Part shown: positions 52,690 through 62,636 of the stretch, piece after piece
How the letters are laid out: every line of letters starts with the position of its first letter
How positions within the stretch are numbered: position 1 is the first letter of the stretch
NCBI RefSeq assembly: GCF_021310995.1
Contig: NZ_CP054150.1
Span: 1,798,001-1,862,000, forward strand
DNA length: 64,000 nt
Direction: 5' to 3'
Source of the DNA: Agrobacterium vaccinii
GTDB taxonomy: Bacteria > Pseudomonadota > Alphaproteobacteria > Rhizobiales > Rhizobiaceae
The notes under the pieces: model-generated
What the model was told of the DNA's origin: nothing
Seen by the model: the letters and a program-made list of their open reading frames with translations, nothing else
Databases searched by the model: none
Made by a program: the position numbers and the translations under genes

Positions 52690-55600
52690 TCAGGGTTTCG
52701 CCAGTTCCGCCAGCTGCGTCATCACCATCGCAGCGCCCGCCAGACGCTTCTCCGGCGTTGGCAGATCGCGGGTCAGGAACACGCTATGGTCAGGCCTGAT
52801 CTTCGCCATGGAGCCTTGCTTGGCGATGTAGCCGACCAGTGCCGCGGGGTTCGGGAACTCCTTGTTGCGGAACTGCACGACGACGCCCTTCGGCCCGGCA
52901 TCCAGCTTTTCGACATTGGCCGTGCGGCACAGCGACTTGACGTAGACGATCTTGAGCAAATGCTGCACTTCCTTCGGCAACGGGCCGAAACGGTCGATCA
53001 TCTCGGCACCGAAGCCGTCGATTTCGTTCAGATCGGTCAACTCGCCAAGGCGGCGATACAGACCCATGCGCAGATGCAGATCCGGCACATAATTTTCCGG
53101 GATCATGACCGATGTGCCGACCGAGATCTGCGGCGACCAGCCGGTGTCGATGACATCATCCTCGCCCTTCACCTCGGCCACGGCCTCTTCCAGCATCTGC
53201 TGGTAAAGCTCGAAGCCGACTTCCTTGATGTGGCCGGACTGCTCTTCGCCCAGCAGATTGCCAGCGCCGCGAATATCCAGGTCATGGCTGGCGAGCTGGA
53301 AGCCGGCACCGAGTGTGTCGAGCGATTGCAGAACCTTCAGGCGGCGCTCCGCCATGGTCGTCAGCACCTTGTTGACCGGCAGCGTGAACAGCGCAAAGGC
53401 ACGAACCTTGGAGCGTCCAACGCGACCGCGCAGCTGGTAGAGCTGCGCCAGGCCGAACATATCGGCACGGTGGACGATCAGCGTATTGGCTGTCGGCACA
53501 TCGAGGCCGGATTCGACGATGGTGGTGGAGAGCAGCACGTCATATTTGCCATCATAGAAGGCGTTCATGATGTCTTCCAGCTCACCCGCCGCCATCTGGC
53601 CGTGGGCAACAGCAACCTTCAGTTCCGGTACGTCGGATTGCAAGAAGGCATGGATATCAGCGAGATCAGCCAGACGCGGGCAGACATAGAAGCTTTGGCC
53701 GCCGCGATAATGCTCGCGCATCAGCGTTTCGCGGATGACCAGCGCGTCGAACGGCGAAATGAAAGTCCGTACCGCCATGCGGTCCACCGGCGCGGTGGTG
53801 ATCAGAGACAGTTCCCGCACGCCGGTCATGGCCAGCTGTAACGTGCGCGGAATGGGCGTGGCCGACAGCGTCAGCACATGCACGTCGCTCTTCAACTCTT
53901 TGAGCCGTTCCTTGTGCTTCACGCCAAAATGCTGCTCCTCATCAATGATGAGAAGGCCGAGATTGGCGAAATTGATGCCAGCGCCGAGCAGAGCATGCGT
54001 GCCGACGACGATATCCGTCTTGCCCTCGGCCACTTCCTTTTTCGTCAGCGCCAGTTCCTTGGCACCCACAAGACGCGATGCTTGCTGAACGCGGATGGGC
54101 AGGCCACGGAACCGTTCGGAGAAGGTACGGAAATGCTGGCGCGCCAGCAGTGTCGTCGGGACGACAACGGCAACCTGCACGCCGTTCATGGCGGCCAGGA
54201 ACGCAGCGCGAAGCGCCACTTCCGTCTTGCCGAAACCGACGTCACCGCAGATCAGACGATCCATCGGGCGACCTGCCCCCAGATCATCCCGAACGGAATC
54301 GATGGCATTCTGTTGGTCTTCCGTTTCATCATAGGGGAAACGAGCCGCGAACTCATCATAGAGACCATCGGGCGCAATCAGTGTCGGCGCGTGGCGTACC
54401 ATGCGCGCTGCGGCGATGCGGATGAGATCACCCGCCATATCCAGCAGGCGCTTTTTGAGCTTGGCCTTGCGCATCTGCCATGCGCCGCCACCCAGCTTGT
54501 CGAGATTGGCTTCCGCCGCATCCGAGCCGTAACGTGACAGAAGATCGATGTTTTCGACCGGCAGAAAAAGCTTTGCCTCATCGGCATAATGTAGCTCAAG
54601 ACAATCACGCGGCGCGCCAGCCGCCTCAATGGTGCGCAGACCGACGAAGCGACCGATACCGTGTTCGGCGTGAACGACGAGCGAGCCTTCGTCCAGCCCC
54701 GCGACTTCCGAGATGAAATCCGCACCGCGTTTGCGCCGCTTTGAACGGCGCACCATGCGGTCGCCCAGAATATCCTGCTCACCGATGACTGCGAGATTGC
54801 CGGTTTCAAACCCGGCCTCAAGGCTCAGCACCGCAGCGGCAGCCTCGCCCTTACCGAGCTTTTCGACTTCCTTGAACGACTGGATGGTCTTGATGTTCTC
54901 AAGCCCATGCTCGTTCAACACTTGCAACATGCGGTCGAGCGACCCTTCCGACCATCCCGTTATCAGCACCTTCCAACCCTTGGAGCGACGCTCGGCAATG
55001 TGCTTGACGGCAAGCGTGAAGACATTGATGCGCTCTTCGCTTTCGCTCTCCGTCTGCGACTTCGCCCAACGCGGACCGACATGGGCATCCAGCGTTGCGA
55101 CCGGCTTGTCCTTGGAATCCTGCTCGTTGAACGGCGTCAGGCGTACCGCGTTGACGGCGTTCAGGGCCTCATCGAAGCTCTTGCCGCCGAGATAAATCTG
55201 GCTGGGTGAGACGGGCTTGTAGGGCGCGCCCTGCGTTGCGCCTTTCGTCTGGCCGGATTGCTGCCGTGCCTCGAAATAATCATGCACCAGCTTGGAGCGT
55301 TCGACGGCAGCCTCACGCGCCGTGTGGTCGGTAACGATGCGGAAGCCCTTGAGATAATCGAAGGCCGTTTCCAGATACTCGTAAAACAGCGGCAGCCAAT
55401 GCTCCATACCGGCATAGCGGCGTCCTTCGGACACTGCCTGATACAGCGCGTCATCCCGTGTCGCCGCGCCAAACAGCGAGAGATAGTTCTTGCGGAAGCG
55501 GCTGATCGTATCCGGTGTCAGCGTCACTTCGCTCATCGGGTTCAGACCGAGCGAACGCGCCTGGCCGATGGTGCGCTGGCTGGCGGGATCGAAAGTGCGG

Positions 55601-56187
55601 ATGCTCTCCAGCGTATCACCAAAGAAATCCAGCCGCACCGGCTCTTCCGTGCCGGGCACGAAGACATCGAGAATACCGCCGCGCACGGCGAACTCGCCCA
55701 CTTCACGCACCGTCGCCACACGGTCGAAACCATTGCGCTCAAGCCGGGCGGCGATGTCGTCCATGCGGATCTGGTTGCCGGGTTTGGCCGAAAAAGCGAG
55801 GCTTTCGATGACGTCACGCGGCGCCATCTTCTGCAACATGGCGTTGACGGTGACGAGTACGATGGCCGGGTGCGGCTTCTTCTGGTGGTGGATAAGGCCG
55901 GACAGGGTGGCAAGACGGCGGGCCGACACATGCGCGCTGGGCGACACGCGGTCATAGGGCAAGCAATCCCAGGCGGGCAAGCTCAGAACCGGAATGTCAG
56001 GCGCAACGAAGCCCAGCATCTGCTCCAGATCGGCCACGCGCTGACCATCGGAGAGCACATAGGCCACGGGCGTGCCCTGCCGTGCCAAATCCGCGAGCAA
56101 AAAGGCTTCCGTGCCCGAGGGCACGTTGCCAATGGTCAACGGCGTATCGGCCGATGCCACCAGCCTGACATCGAATCCGGCTATCAT
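52690..56187 (-). CDS. mfd: Transcription-repair coupling factor Mfd
   Basis: An 1165-residue ATP-dependent translocase that releases RNA polymerase stalled at lesions and recruits UvrA. The order is a UvrB-like N-terminal module, a CarD-like RNA-polymerase-interacting domain (VHAEHGIGRFVGLRTIE), then the RecG-like motor with Walker A GDVGFGKTEVALRAAF, DEEQHFG and the TATPIPRT motif. Next come the TRG region (VHRADMFGLAQLYQLRGRVGRS) and the C-terminal TRCF domain. The ATG overlaps the stop of sdhE by 4 bases, indicating an operon. Confidence 0.96.
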   Translation of the reverse strand: MIAGFDVRLVASADTPLTIGNVPSGTEAFLLADLARQGTPVAYVLSDGQRVADLEQMLGFVAPDIPVLSLPAWDCLPYDRVSPSAHVSARRLATLSGLIHHQKKPHPAIVLVTVNAMLQKMAPRDVIESLAFSAKPGNQIRMDDIAARLERNGFDRVATVREVGEFAVRGGILDVFVPGTEEPVRLDFFGDTLESIRTFDPASQRTIGQARSLGLNPMSEVTLTPDTISRFRKNYLSLFGAATRDDALYQAVSEGRRYAGMEHWLPLFYEYLETAFDYLKGFRIVTDHTAREAAVERSKLVHDYFEARQQSGQTKGATQGAPYKPVSPSQIYLGGKSFDEALNAVNAVRLTPFNEQDSKDKPVATLDAHVGPRWAKSQTESESEERINVFTLAVKHIAERRSKGWKVLITGWSEGSLDRMLQVLNEHGLENIKTIQSFKEVEKLGKGEAAAAVLSLEAGFETGNLAVIGEQDILGDRMVRRSKRRKRGADFISEVAGLDEGSLVVHAEHGIGRFVGLRTIEAAGAPRDCLELHYADEAKLFLPVENIDLLSRYGSDAAEANLDKLGGGAWQMRKAKLKKRLLDMAGDLIRIAAARMVRHAPTLIAPDGLYDEFAARFPYDETEDQQNAIDSVRDDLGAGRPMDRLICGDVGFGKTEVALRAAFLAAMNGVQVAVVVPTTLLARQHFRTFSERFRGLPIRVQQASRLVGAKELALTKKEVAEGKTDIVVGTHALLGAGINFANLGLLIIDEEQHFGVKHKERLKELKSDVHVLTLSATPIPRTLQLAMTGVRELSLITTAPVDRMAVRTFISPFDALVIRETLMREHYRGGQSFYVCPRLADLADIHAFLQSDVPELKVAVAHGQMAAGELEDIMNAFYDGKYDVLLSTTIVESGLDVPTANTLIVHRADMFGLAQLYQLRGRVGRSKVRAFALFTLPVNKVLTTMAERRLKVLQSLDTLGAGFQLASHDLDIRGAGNLLGEEQSGHIKEVGFELYQQMLEEAVAEVKGEDDVIDTGWSPQISVGTSVMIPENYVPDLHLRMGLYRRLGELTDLNEIDGFGAEMIDRFGPLPKEVQHLLKIVYVKSLCRTANVEKLDAGPKGVVVQFRNKEFPNPAALVGYIAKQGSMAKIRPDHSVFLTRDLPTPEKRLAGAAMVMTQLAELAKP

Positions 56188-56501
56188 TTTGGGCTATGTC
56201 CGTTCTGGGCAGTGACCAGATCGAAATCTGGGCGGTAGGAAATGATCTTCTCAAAAAGGGGCGTCTGGAATTTTTCCGGGATAGCCTGCGCGCCCGTCAC
56301 CATCTGCACGAGGTCCTGATCCTCCTCATTCATGATGATTTCAAGCTCGTCCAACTGTTTATCCGAGAGATCGGCAATGTTCTCTTCCGCAAACTGGCCG
56401 AGAACAAGGTCCATTTCCCTGATGCCACGATGCCAGCACCGATAAAGAATGCGCCTGCGCCTCGGATCGAGGTCGGCGCTCGTGCGTACCAGTCCTGTCA
56501 T
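56184..56501 (-). CDS. sdhE: Succinate dehydrogenase assembly factor 2 (SdhE)
   Basis: A 105-residue protein of the SdhE/YgfY family, which promotes FAD attachment to the SdhA flavoprotein. The conserved RGIREMD (RGxxE motif) sits in RRRRILYRCWHRGIREMDLVLG. The start at MTGLVRTSADLD has GGAAGGA upstream; the upstream frame is not family-like. It is translationally coupled to mfd (ATGA overlap), an arrangement seen in rhizobia. Confidence 0.9.
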   Translation of the reverse strand: MTGLVRTSADLDPRRRRILYRCWHRGIREMDLVLGQFAEENIADLSDKQLDELEIIMNEEDQDLVQMVTGAQAIPEKFQTPLFEKIISYRPDFDLVTAQNGHSPK

Positions 56502-56570
56502 CGCATTTCCTTCCCTGTGGGACGACTTACGCTTCCACAGCCCACCTGCCGGTCCCTGCACCACCACCCT

Positions 56571-56680
56571 CATTCCTGTGCTCGTCACAGGAATCCAGCG
56601 ACCTGACGTCTGTCAGGTCAACGAGTCTTTTCAGCCCAAGTCCTTGGGCTGACTGGATCCCTGTGACAAGCACAGGGATG
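56571..56680. repeat. Palindrome pair of a second stem type, between sdhE and recG
   Basis: The left palindrome CAT, TCCTGTG, CTCGT, CACAGGA, ATC faces an inverted right copy CAT, CCCTGTG, CTTGT, CACAGGG, ATC, about 60 bases apart. Within the pair, stem position 1 changes T-A to C-G in a compensated manner. The spacer contains two more small palindromes. The architecture matches the CCTCGGG-type pairs. Unlike those, it sits in a divergent promoter interval. Nothing else is recognised in 56502-56899. Confidence 0.85.
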
Positions 56681-56899
56681 AAGGAGAGGAAAGGATGGCC
56701 GAAAACAGCGGGCCTCGTAATCGCGGAGCGTCCTTCAATCAGATTCATCTGTTGCCTCTCCTATAGAACAGGACAGGAACGATTGGGAACAGGTTTTTAC
56801 GCAAATATCGCCACAGGCCGGAAAATCTACCGGTGATAAACCGAGTTTCTCATCCCACCGCTCTTGCATTGCGCACGCCCTTCCACGATTTTGCTCGCC

Positions 56900-59005
56900 A
56901 TGCGCCCCGCCCTCCTCGATCCGCTGTTTGCCACCGTCGCCACGCTGACCGGCGTAGGGCCGAAGCTTGCCGATTTGCTGGCGAAGCTTTTGGGCAGGGA
57001 AAGCGTCGAGGAAAGCCGCGTTGTCGACCTTCTGTTTCATGCGCCCTACAACATCATCGACCGGCGCAACCGACCCGGCATCGCGCATGCACCACAGGGC
57101 GCCATTGTCACCATTCAGGGACGTGTGGACCGACACCAACCGGCACCGCCCGGCAACCGGTCTGCCCCTTATCGGGTCTTCCTGCATGATGAGACGGGCG
57201 AACTGGCCCTGACCTTCTTCCGCGCCAAAGGCGACTGGCTGTCCAAGGCCCTGCCGGTGGACGAAGAGGTGATGGTCAGCGGCAAGATCGACTGGTTCAA
57301 TGGCCGCGCCTCCATGGTGCACCCGGACTTTATGGTAAAGGTCTCGGAGGCCGAGAACCTGCCGCTGGTCGAGCCTGTCTACCCGTTGACAGCCGGGCTC
57401 TCGCCCAAGGTCTTGCGGCGAGCCATTGACGGCGCGCTCACCAAAATGCCGGTCTTTCCCGAATGGATCGACGAAGCGCTGGCGGCACGTGAGAGCTTTC
57501 CGCATATCGCCGATGCCTTTCGCGATCTGCACGATCCGCGGGACGAGGCCGATATCGACCCACAAGCCCCTGCCAGACGTCGCCTCGCCTATGACGAGTT
57601 TCTGGCCGGTCAGCTTTCGCTGGCGCTGGTGCGCCAGAGACTGCACAAGGTCACCGGCCAACCCATCCGCGCCAAAGGTGATTTTGCCGCCAGAATTCTG
57701 GCGAACCTGCCGTTTTCGATGACGGCAAGCCAAAGCGCTGCGGTGAAGGACATCCTCACCGACATGGCAGGTGAAGACCGCATGCTGCGCCTGTTGCAGG
57801 GTGATGTCGGCGCGGGCAAGACGCTGGTGGCGCTGATGGCCATGGCGACTGCCGTCGAGGCTGGCGGCCAGGCCGTGCTGATGGCCCCCACCGAAATCCT
57901 CGCCCGCCAGCATTTCGCGACGATCTCGAAATTCGCTGCCACCGCCGGCATTTCCTGCGAGGTGCTGACAGGCCGCACAAAGGGCAAGGAACGCCGCGAG
58001 ATCGAGGAGCGCATTGCCTCCGGTGAAGCGCAAATCATCATCGGCACCCACGCGCTGTTTCAGGATAGCGTCAGCTATAAGAACCTCGTTCTGGCGGTGG
58101 TGGATGAGCAGCACCGTTTCGGTGTCCACCAGCGCCTGCGGCTGACTGCCAAGGGCATCTCGCCGCATATGCTGGTCATGACGGCAACCCCCATTCCCCG
58201 CACGCTGGTTCTGGCCGCTTTCGGTGACATGGACGTTTCAAAACTCCTGGAAAAACCGGCAGGCCGAAAGCCGATCACGACTGTGACCATTCCCACCGAG
58301 CGCATAGGCGATATCGTTGCACGGCTGAGAAGCGCACTGTCCGAAGGCAAGAAAGCCTACTGGATCTGCCCGCTGGTGGAGGAATCGGAGGAATCCGATC
58401 TCATGTCGGCGGAGGAGCGCCATGCTGTTCTGTCCAAGTCACTCGGCGCAGACATCGGCCTCATCCATGGCCGCATGAGCGGACCGGAGAAGGACGCCGC
58501 GATGCTCGCCTTCAAGACTGGTGAAACCCGCCTGCTGGTGGCAACCACCGTCGTGGAAGTGGGCGTCGATGTGCCGGATGCGACGATCATGGTGATCGAG
58601 CATGCCGAAAATTTCGGCCTCGCCCAGCTCCACCAGTTGCGCGGGCGCGTGGGCCGTGGCGACGAGGCATCCACCTGCATTCTGCTCTATAAGGGACCGC
58701 TCAGTGAAAACGGCAAGGCACGTCTTTCCATTCTGCGTGATAGCGAAGATGGCTTCCTGATTGCCGAAGAGGATTTGAAGCTGCGCGGCGAAGGCGAACT
58801 TCTCGGCACCCGCCAATCCGGCACGCCCGGCTTCCGCATCGCTAGCCTTGAAGCCCACGCCGACCTGCTGGAAATCGCCCGCAAGGATGCCGCCTATATC
58901 ATCGAACGCGACGCAGAACTAACTAGCGAGCGAGGCCGCAATCTGCGCACCCTGCTCTATCTCCATCGCCGTGACGAAGCGATCCGTTTCCTCCATGCAG
59001 GCTAA
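56900..59005 (+). CDS. recG: ATP-dependent DNA helicase RecG
   Basis: A 701-residue branch-migration helicase acting on stalled forks and Holliday junctions. The N-terminal wedge/OB domain (GRVDRHQPAPPGNRSAPYRVFLHDETGELALTFF and so on) precedes the motor: Walker A GDVGAGKTLVALMA, DEQHRFG, TATPIPRTL, then EHAENFGLAQLHQLRGRVGRG. The start at MRPALLDPLF fits the family; the ribosome-binding site is weak. It diverges from sdhE-mfd. Confidence 0.94.
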   Translation: MRPALLDPLFATVATLTGVGPKLADLLAKLLGRESVEESRVVDLLFHAPYNIIDRRNRPGIAHAPQGAIVTIQGRVDRHQPAPPGNRSAPYRVFLHDETGELALTFFRAKGDWLSKALPVDEEVMVSGKIDWFNGRASMVHPDFMVKVSEAENLPLVEPVYPLTAGLSPKVLRRAIDGALTKMPVFPEWIDEALAARESFPHIADAFRDLHDPRDEADIDPQAPARRRLAYDEFLAGQLSLALVRQRLHKVTGQPIRAKGDFAARILANLPFSMTASQSAAVKDILTDMAGEDRMLRLLQGDVGAGKTLVALMAMATAVEAGGQAVLMAPTEILARQHFATISKFAATAGISCEVLTGRTKGKERREIEERIASGEAQIIIGTHALFQDSVSYKNLVLAVVDEQHRFGVHQRLRLTAKGISPHMLVMTATPIPRTLVLAAFGDMDVSKLLEKPAGRKPITTVTIPTERIGDIVARLRSALSEGKKAYWICPLVEESEESDLMSAEERHAVLSKSLGADIGLIHGRMSGPEKDAAMLAFKTGETRLLVATTVVEVGVDVPDATIMVIEHAENFGLAQLHQLRGRVGRGDEASTCILLYKGPLSENGKARLSILRDSEDGFLIAEEDLKLRGEGELLGTRQSGTPGFRIASLEAHADLLEIARKDAAYIIERDAELTSERGRNLRTLLYLHRRDEAIRFLHAG

Positions 59006-59010
59006 CGACC

Positions 59011-59271
59011 ATGAATGACATGCCCCTACCGCCTGCAGCCTTCAGCAAAGGCTACGCGCTTTGCTCACCAGACAACCTGCTGCTGCCGGAGACCTTCGCC
59101 AAAAGTGAAAAGAAGGCCATCGGAAAGAACTTCAAGAAGCCGGGCCGCAAGAAAGCTTGGGCAGAAGCCCAGGAAAAAGGATGGAGCGTGCGCTTCGTCT
59201 ATATGCGCGTGTTCGTGCCGGTGTTTCATTCGACATCCACAGTTGGCGGCGAGGTTTTTGACGACGATTGA
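59011..59271 (+). CDS. Hypothetical protein downstream of recG
   Basis: An 86-residue basic protein (KSEKKAIGKNFKKPGRKKAWAEAQEK) with a C-terminal hydrophobic stretch (RFVYMRVFVPVFHSTST) and acidic end (EVFDDD). It begins 5 bp after recG, so co-transcription is likely. No domain was recognised and there is no signal peptide. It ends 3 bp from the convergent DUF502 gene. Confidence 0.6.
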   Translation: MNDMPLPPAAFSKGYALCSPDNLLLPETFAKSEKKAIGKNFKKPGRKKAWAEAQEKGWSVRFVYMRVFVPVFHSTSTVGGEVFDDD

Positions 59272-59274
59272 CCG

Positions 59275-59943
59275 TCAAACCGGCGCAATCGCCTTGGGCA
59301 GTTCGAAATCCGGGGCCACGAGACCGCCGGAGATCAACAGCTTTGCGCCGTCTTCCGGCGACATGTCCAGCATGATGATCTTGTCTTTGGGCACGAACAG
59401 CAGGAAGCCCGCAGTCGGCACCGGCGTTGGCGGCAGGAAGACGGCCACCATCTCCTGACCGATTTCATTGAAGCGATACGCCAGTTCCCCCTTGGCATCC
59501 GACGCCACGAAAACCATGGCCCATGTGCCGGGCGATGGAAACTCGATGAGGCCGACCTTTTTGAACGAGCTGGAATGTTCCTTCAGAACCGATTCGAACA
59601 GCTGCTTGATGCTTTTGTAGATGGGCCGAACGAAAGGCATGTGGTTGAGCACCGACTCGCCAAAGCCGACGATCCATTTGCCGATGAGGTTGTTGCCGAG
59701 AAAACCAATCAGCGTAATGCCGATGACCGCCACCAGAAGGCCGAAACCGGGAATGGCGACATCGAAATATTGTTCGGGATCGTAACGCGCCGGAATATAG
59801 GGCTTAACCCAACTGTCCACCCATTGCAGGAAGGTCCAGACCAGCCACATGGTAATGGTCACAGGTGCAAGGATGAGCACGCCTGTCAGGAAGCTGTTGC
59901 GCAAGCGTGTTGCGAAAGAAATTTTGACGGGAATTTCGGTCAT
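59275..59943 (-). CDS. DUF502 family membrane protein
   Basis: A 222-residue inner-membrane protein of the DUF502 family. Two membrane helices (NSFLTGVLILAPVTITMWLVWTFL; GFGLLVAVIGITLIGFLGNNLIG) are followed by a soluble domain with MPFVRPIYKSIKQLFES, FPSPGTWAMVFVAS and the conserved VFLPPTPVPTAGFL. The function is unknown. Confidence 0.87.
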   Translation of the reverse strand: MTEIPVKISFATRLRNSFLTGVLILAPVTITMWLVWTFLQWVDSWVKPYIPARYDPEQYFDVAIPGFGLLVAVIGITLIGFLGNNLIGKWIVGFGESVLNHMPFVRPIYKSIKQLFESVLKEHSSSFKKVGLIEFPSPGTWAMVFVASDAKGELAYRFNEIGQEMVAVFLPPTPVPTAGFLLFVPKDKIIMLDMSPEDGAKLLISGGLVAPDFELPKAIAPV

Positions 59944-60073
59944 GAATCCGCATACATTCGAGAAACTTCAAGAGATGAAGACCTTCTTGAACGGACAATG
60001 ACCAGACCTGTTCCGTGTTTCAAGTGAATTATCGGTTACACAAGCTCAGCGCATGAAAGCTTTGCCGATCGCG

Positions 60074-60583
60074 CTATTGCGCCGACGCCTCTATGTGCTC
60101 CCCATCTGTTGAAAGAACGCGTTTTCGGGCACGGAAAAGCACGATGCTGGCAATGAGAGCAAAGACGTTGATGCCAAGGGCTGTTTCCTCGACCGATCCT
60201 CCGAAGACAAAGCCCGCTTCAAAGCCGATATTGGCGTGATATGTAAGATAAAGTAACTTTTCCTGCACGCCATTGAGTATCACCGGTATTTCGAACCCCG
60301 TGGACCAACGCATTTCCACCGGGCCCCAGGCAACGATCGGTATTTGGGTTACGAATAACCCCAGAACCCAACGGTAGGCCCAAGCGTCTCCTCTGATGAA
60401 GCGGCAGCCGACATATAGAGACCACAAAAAGAGCAAAGCAATCGTGACAAAAACGGCTACAGCATCGGAAGCGCCCTCGTTGATTTTTTGAGGTATCGTC
60501 AGCGCTAAAAAGCAGAGTGCGACGGCAGACCCCCCGATCATGGAGATCGCCAGAAACCGTGTTAACCAGCTGTGATTGAACAT
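60074..60583 (-). CDS. Polytopic membrane protein, hypothetical
   Basis: A 169-residue protein with four predicted helices: FLAISMIGGSAVALCFLALTI, AVAVFVTIALLFLWSLYVGC, YRWVLGLFVTQIPIVAWG and INVFALIASIVLFRA. The loop between helices 3 and 4 is long (about 50 residues). Codon use looks less GC-biased than neighbours. The family was not recognised. Confidence 0.65.
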   Translation of the reverse strand: MFNHSWLTRFLAISMIGGSAVALCFLALTIPQKINEGASDAVAVFVTIALLFLWSLYVGCRFIRGDAWAYRWVLGLFVTQIPIVAWGPVEMRWSTGFEIPVILNGVQEKLLYLTYHANIGFEAGFVFGGSVEETALGINVFALIASIVLFRARKRVLSTDGEHIEASAQ

Positions 60584-60666
60584 GAACCCTCAACATTAAG
60601 TGACGACGTTGAGGATTTCATAAGGACAGCAAAAACACAACTTTTAAGAGTTGAAACCAGGAGAAT

Positions 60667-62493
60667 TTACTCCACCGTCACCGACTTCGCCAAGTTGCGC
60701 GGCTGGTCCACATCCGTGCCCATGAAGACTGCGGTGTGATAGGCCAAGAGCTGGATCGGGAGCGAGAAGACCATCGGAGCGATGATTTCGTCCACGTTCG
60801 GCAGAACGATGGTGGCCATCGTTTCGAGCTTGGAGGCGGCAGCGCCCTTCTCGTCGGTGATGAAGATGATCTTGCCGCCGCGGGCTGCGACTTCCTGCAT
60901 GTTGGATACGGTCTTGTCGAAGAAACGGTCATGCGGGGCGATGACGATGACAGGCATGTTCTCATCGATCAGCGCAATCGGCCCATGCTTCAACTCGCCT
61001 GCAGCATAGCCTTCAGCGTGGATATAGGAGATTTCCTTGAGCTTGAGCGCGCCTTCCAGCGCCAACGGATAGCTGGTGCCGCGACCGAGATAGAGCACGT
61101 CCTTGAAGCGGGAGAGATCACGCGACAGGGTTTCGATCTGCGGCTGGATGGCGTTGAGCACTTCGCTCATGACACGCGGCATTTCGATCAGGTTTCGAAC
61201 AAGGTCCGTTTCCTGCTCAACCGTCAACGTGCCGCGGGCCTTGCCAGCGGCAATGGCGAGCGAAGCCAGAACGGCCAGCTGGCAGGTGAAGGCCTTGGTG
61301 GAGGCGACGCCGATTTCAGGACCTGCGAGAATCGGAAACACCGCATCCGATTCGCGCGCCATGGTGGATTCGCGAACATTGACGACCGTGCCGATCTTGA
61401 GGCCGTTTTCCTGGCAATAGCGTAGCGATGCCAGCGTATCTGCCGTTTCGCCGGATTGCGAAATGAAGAGTGCTGCCTGCGTCGGCAAAAGCGGCATTTC
61501 GCGGTAGCGGAATTCCGAGGCGACATCGATTTCGACCGGCAGGCGCGCATAACGCTCGAACCAGTATTTTCCGATGAGGCCGGACAGATAGGCCGTGCCG
61601 CAGGCGGAAATGGCAAGGCCGCTCAGCTTGGAAAAATCGATGGCCGGATCGGCATCCTTCACGCGCTTTTCGGCGAAATGCACATAGTGGCTGAGCGCGT
61701 GGGAAATGACTTCCGGCTGCTCGTAGATTTCCTTTTCCATGAAGTGCCGGTGGTTGCCCTTGTCCACCACATAGGCCGTCGCTTGCGAAATCTGGCGCTG
61801 GCGCTGAACCGGCTTACCGGAGAAATCGATGATTTCTGCACCCTTGGCGGTGATGATGGCACAATCGCCGTCCACCAAATAGGTGATTTCATTGGTGAAG
61901 GGCGACAGCGCGATGGCGTCCGAACCCAGGAACATTTCGCCACGTCCGTAACCGATGGCAAGCGGAGGGCCGGAACGCGCAGACAGCAGCGTCGTAGGGT
62001 CATCCTGAAACATGACGCCCAGCGCATAGGCACCGGTGACGCGGTTGAGCATGGCCAGCATGGCGGCGCGGTGATCAAGACCATCGCGGGTGAATTTTGC
62101 CAAAAGCTGAGCGACGACTTCCGTATCCGTCTGGGTCGTGAAGGTGGCGCCGTCTGCCGTCAGCTCATCGCGCAACTCGGAGAAGTTCTCGATGATGCCG
62201 TTATGGACGACGGCCACGCCATCCACGAAATGCGGGTGGGCGTTGGTTTCGTTCGGCACGCCATGGGTTGCCCAGCGCGTGTGGGCAATGCCGGTCAGGC
62301 CGGGAAGCGGCTCTTCCGACAGCTTCTTTTCCAGATTGAACAGCTTGCCCTCGGCGCGGCGGCGGGCCAGTGCGCCGTCATGGATCGTTGCGACGCCAGC
62401 GGAGTCATAACCCCGATATTCCAGACGCTTCAGCGCATCCACGAGGCGCTCCGCAACCGGCTGCGTTCCAACAATGCCAACAATGCCGCACAT
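60667..62493 (-). CDS. glmS: Glutamine--fructose-6-phosphate aminotransferase
   Basis: A 608-residue isomerizing enzyme that makes glucosamine-6-phosphate for peptidoglycan and LPS. The start MCGIVGIVG exposes the catalytic Cys after Met removal; the class II glutaminase domain has AHTRWATHG. Two SIS domains follow (SACGTAYLSGLIGKYWFE, FISQSGETADTLASL, YLGRGTSYPLALEGALKLKEISYIHAEGYAAGELKHGPIALI), and the end is PRNLAKSVTVE. GGAGA lies 6 bases before the chosen ATG. It follows glmU. Confidence 0.96.
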   Translation of the reverse strand: MCGIVGIVGTQPVAERLVDALKRLEYRGYDSAGVATIHDGALARRRAEGKLFNLEKKLSEEPLPGLTGIAHTRWATHGVPNETNAHPHFVDGVAVVHNGIIENFSELRDELTADGATFTTQTDTEVVAQLLAKFTRDGLDHRAAMLAMLNRVTGAYALGVMFQDDPTTLLSARSGPPLAIGYGRGEMFLGSDAIALSPFTNEITYLVDGDCAIITAKGAEIIDFSGKPVQRQRQISQATAYVVDKGNHRHFMEKEIYEQPEVISHALSHYVHFAEKRVKDADPAIDFSKLSGLAISACGTAYLSGLIGKYWFERYARLPVEIDVASEFRYREMPLLPTQAALFISQSGETADTLASLRYCQENGLKIGTVVNVRESTMARESDAVFPILAGPEIGVASTKAFTCQLAVLASLAIAAGKARGTLTVEQETDLVRNLIEMPRVMSEVLNAIQPQIETLSRDLSRFKDVLYLGRGTSYPLALEGALKLKEISYIHAEGYAAGELKHGPIALIDENMPVIVIAPHDRFFDKTVSNMQEVAARGGKIIFITDEKGAAASKLETMATIVLPNVDEIIAPMVFSLPIQLLAYHTAVFMGTDVDQPRNLAKSVTVE

Positions 62494-62636
62494 ACAATTC
62501 TCCAAAAAAATTTAGGGCATCGAGTCGGTCGAAGTCTTCTTACGATCCGATGCTTTTGATAGCCGAAGTCCTAGCGATTTCCGCAAAAATCGCAATTGCA
62601 ACCGCGGTCACTTTCAATGTCTATCCGTTACGATTG

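Noticed and set aside
62494..62636. Possible glmS ribozyme or other riboswitch upstream of glmS
   Set aside because: The glmS ribozyme is known from Firmicutes, and no matching core was seen. The short glmU-glmS gap shows only a weak GCATCG/CGATGC pairing.
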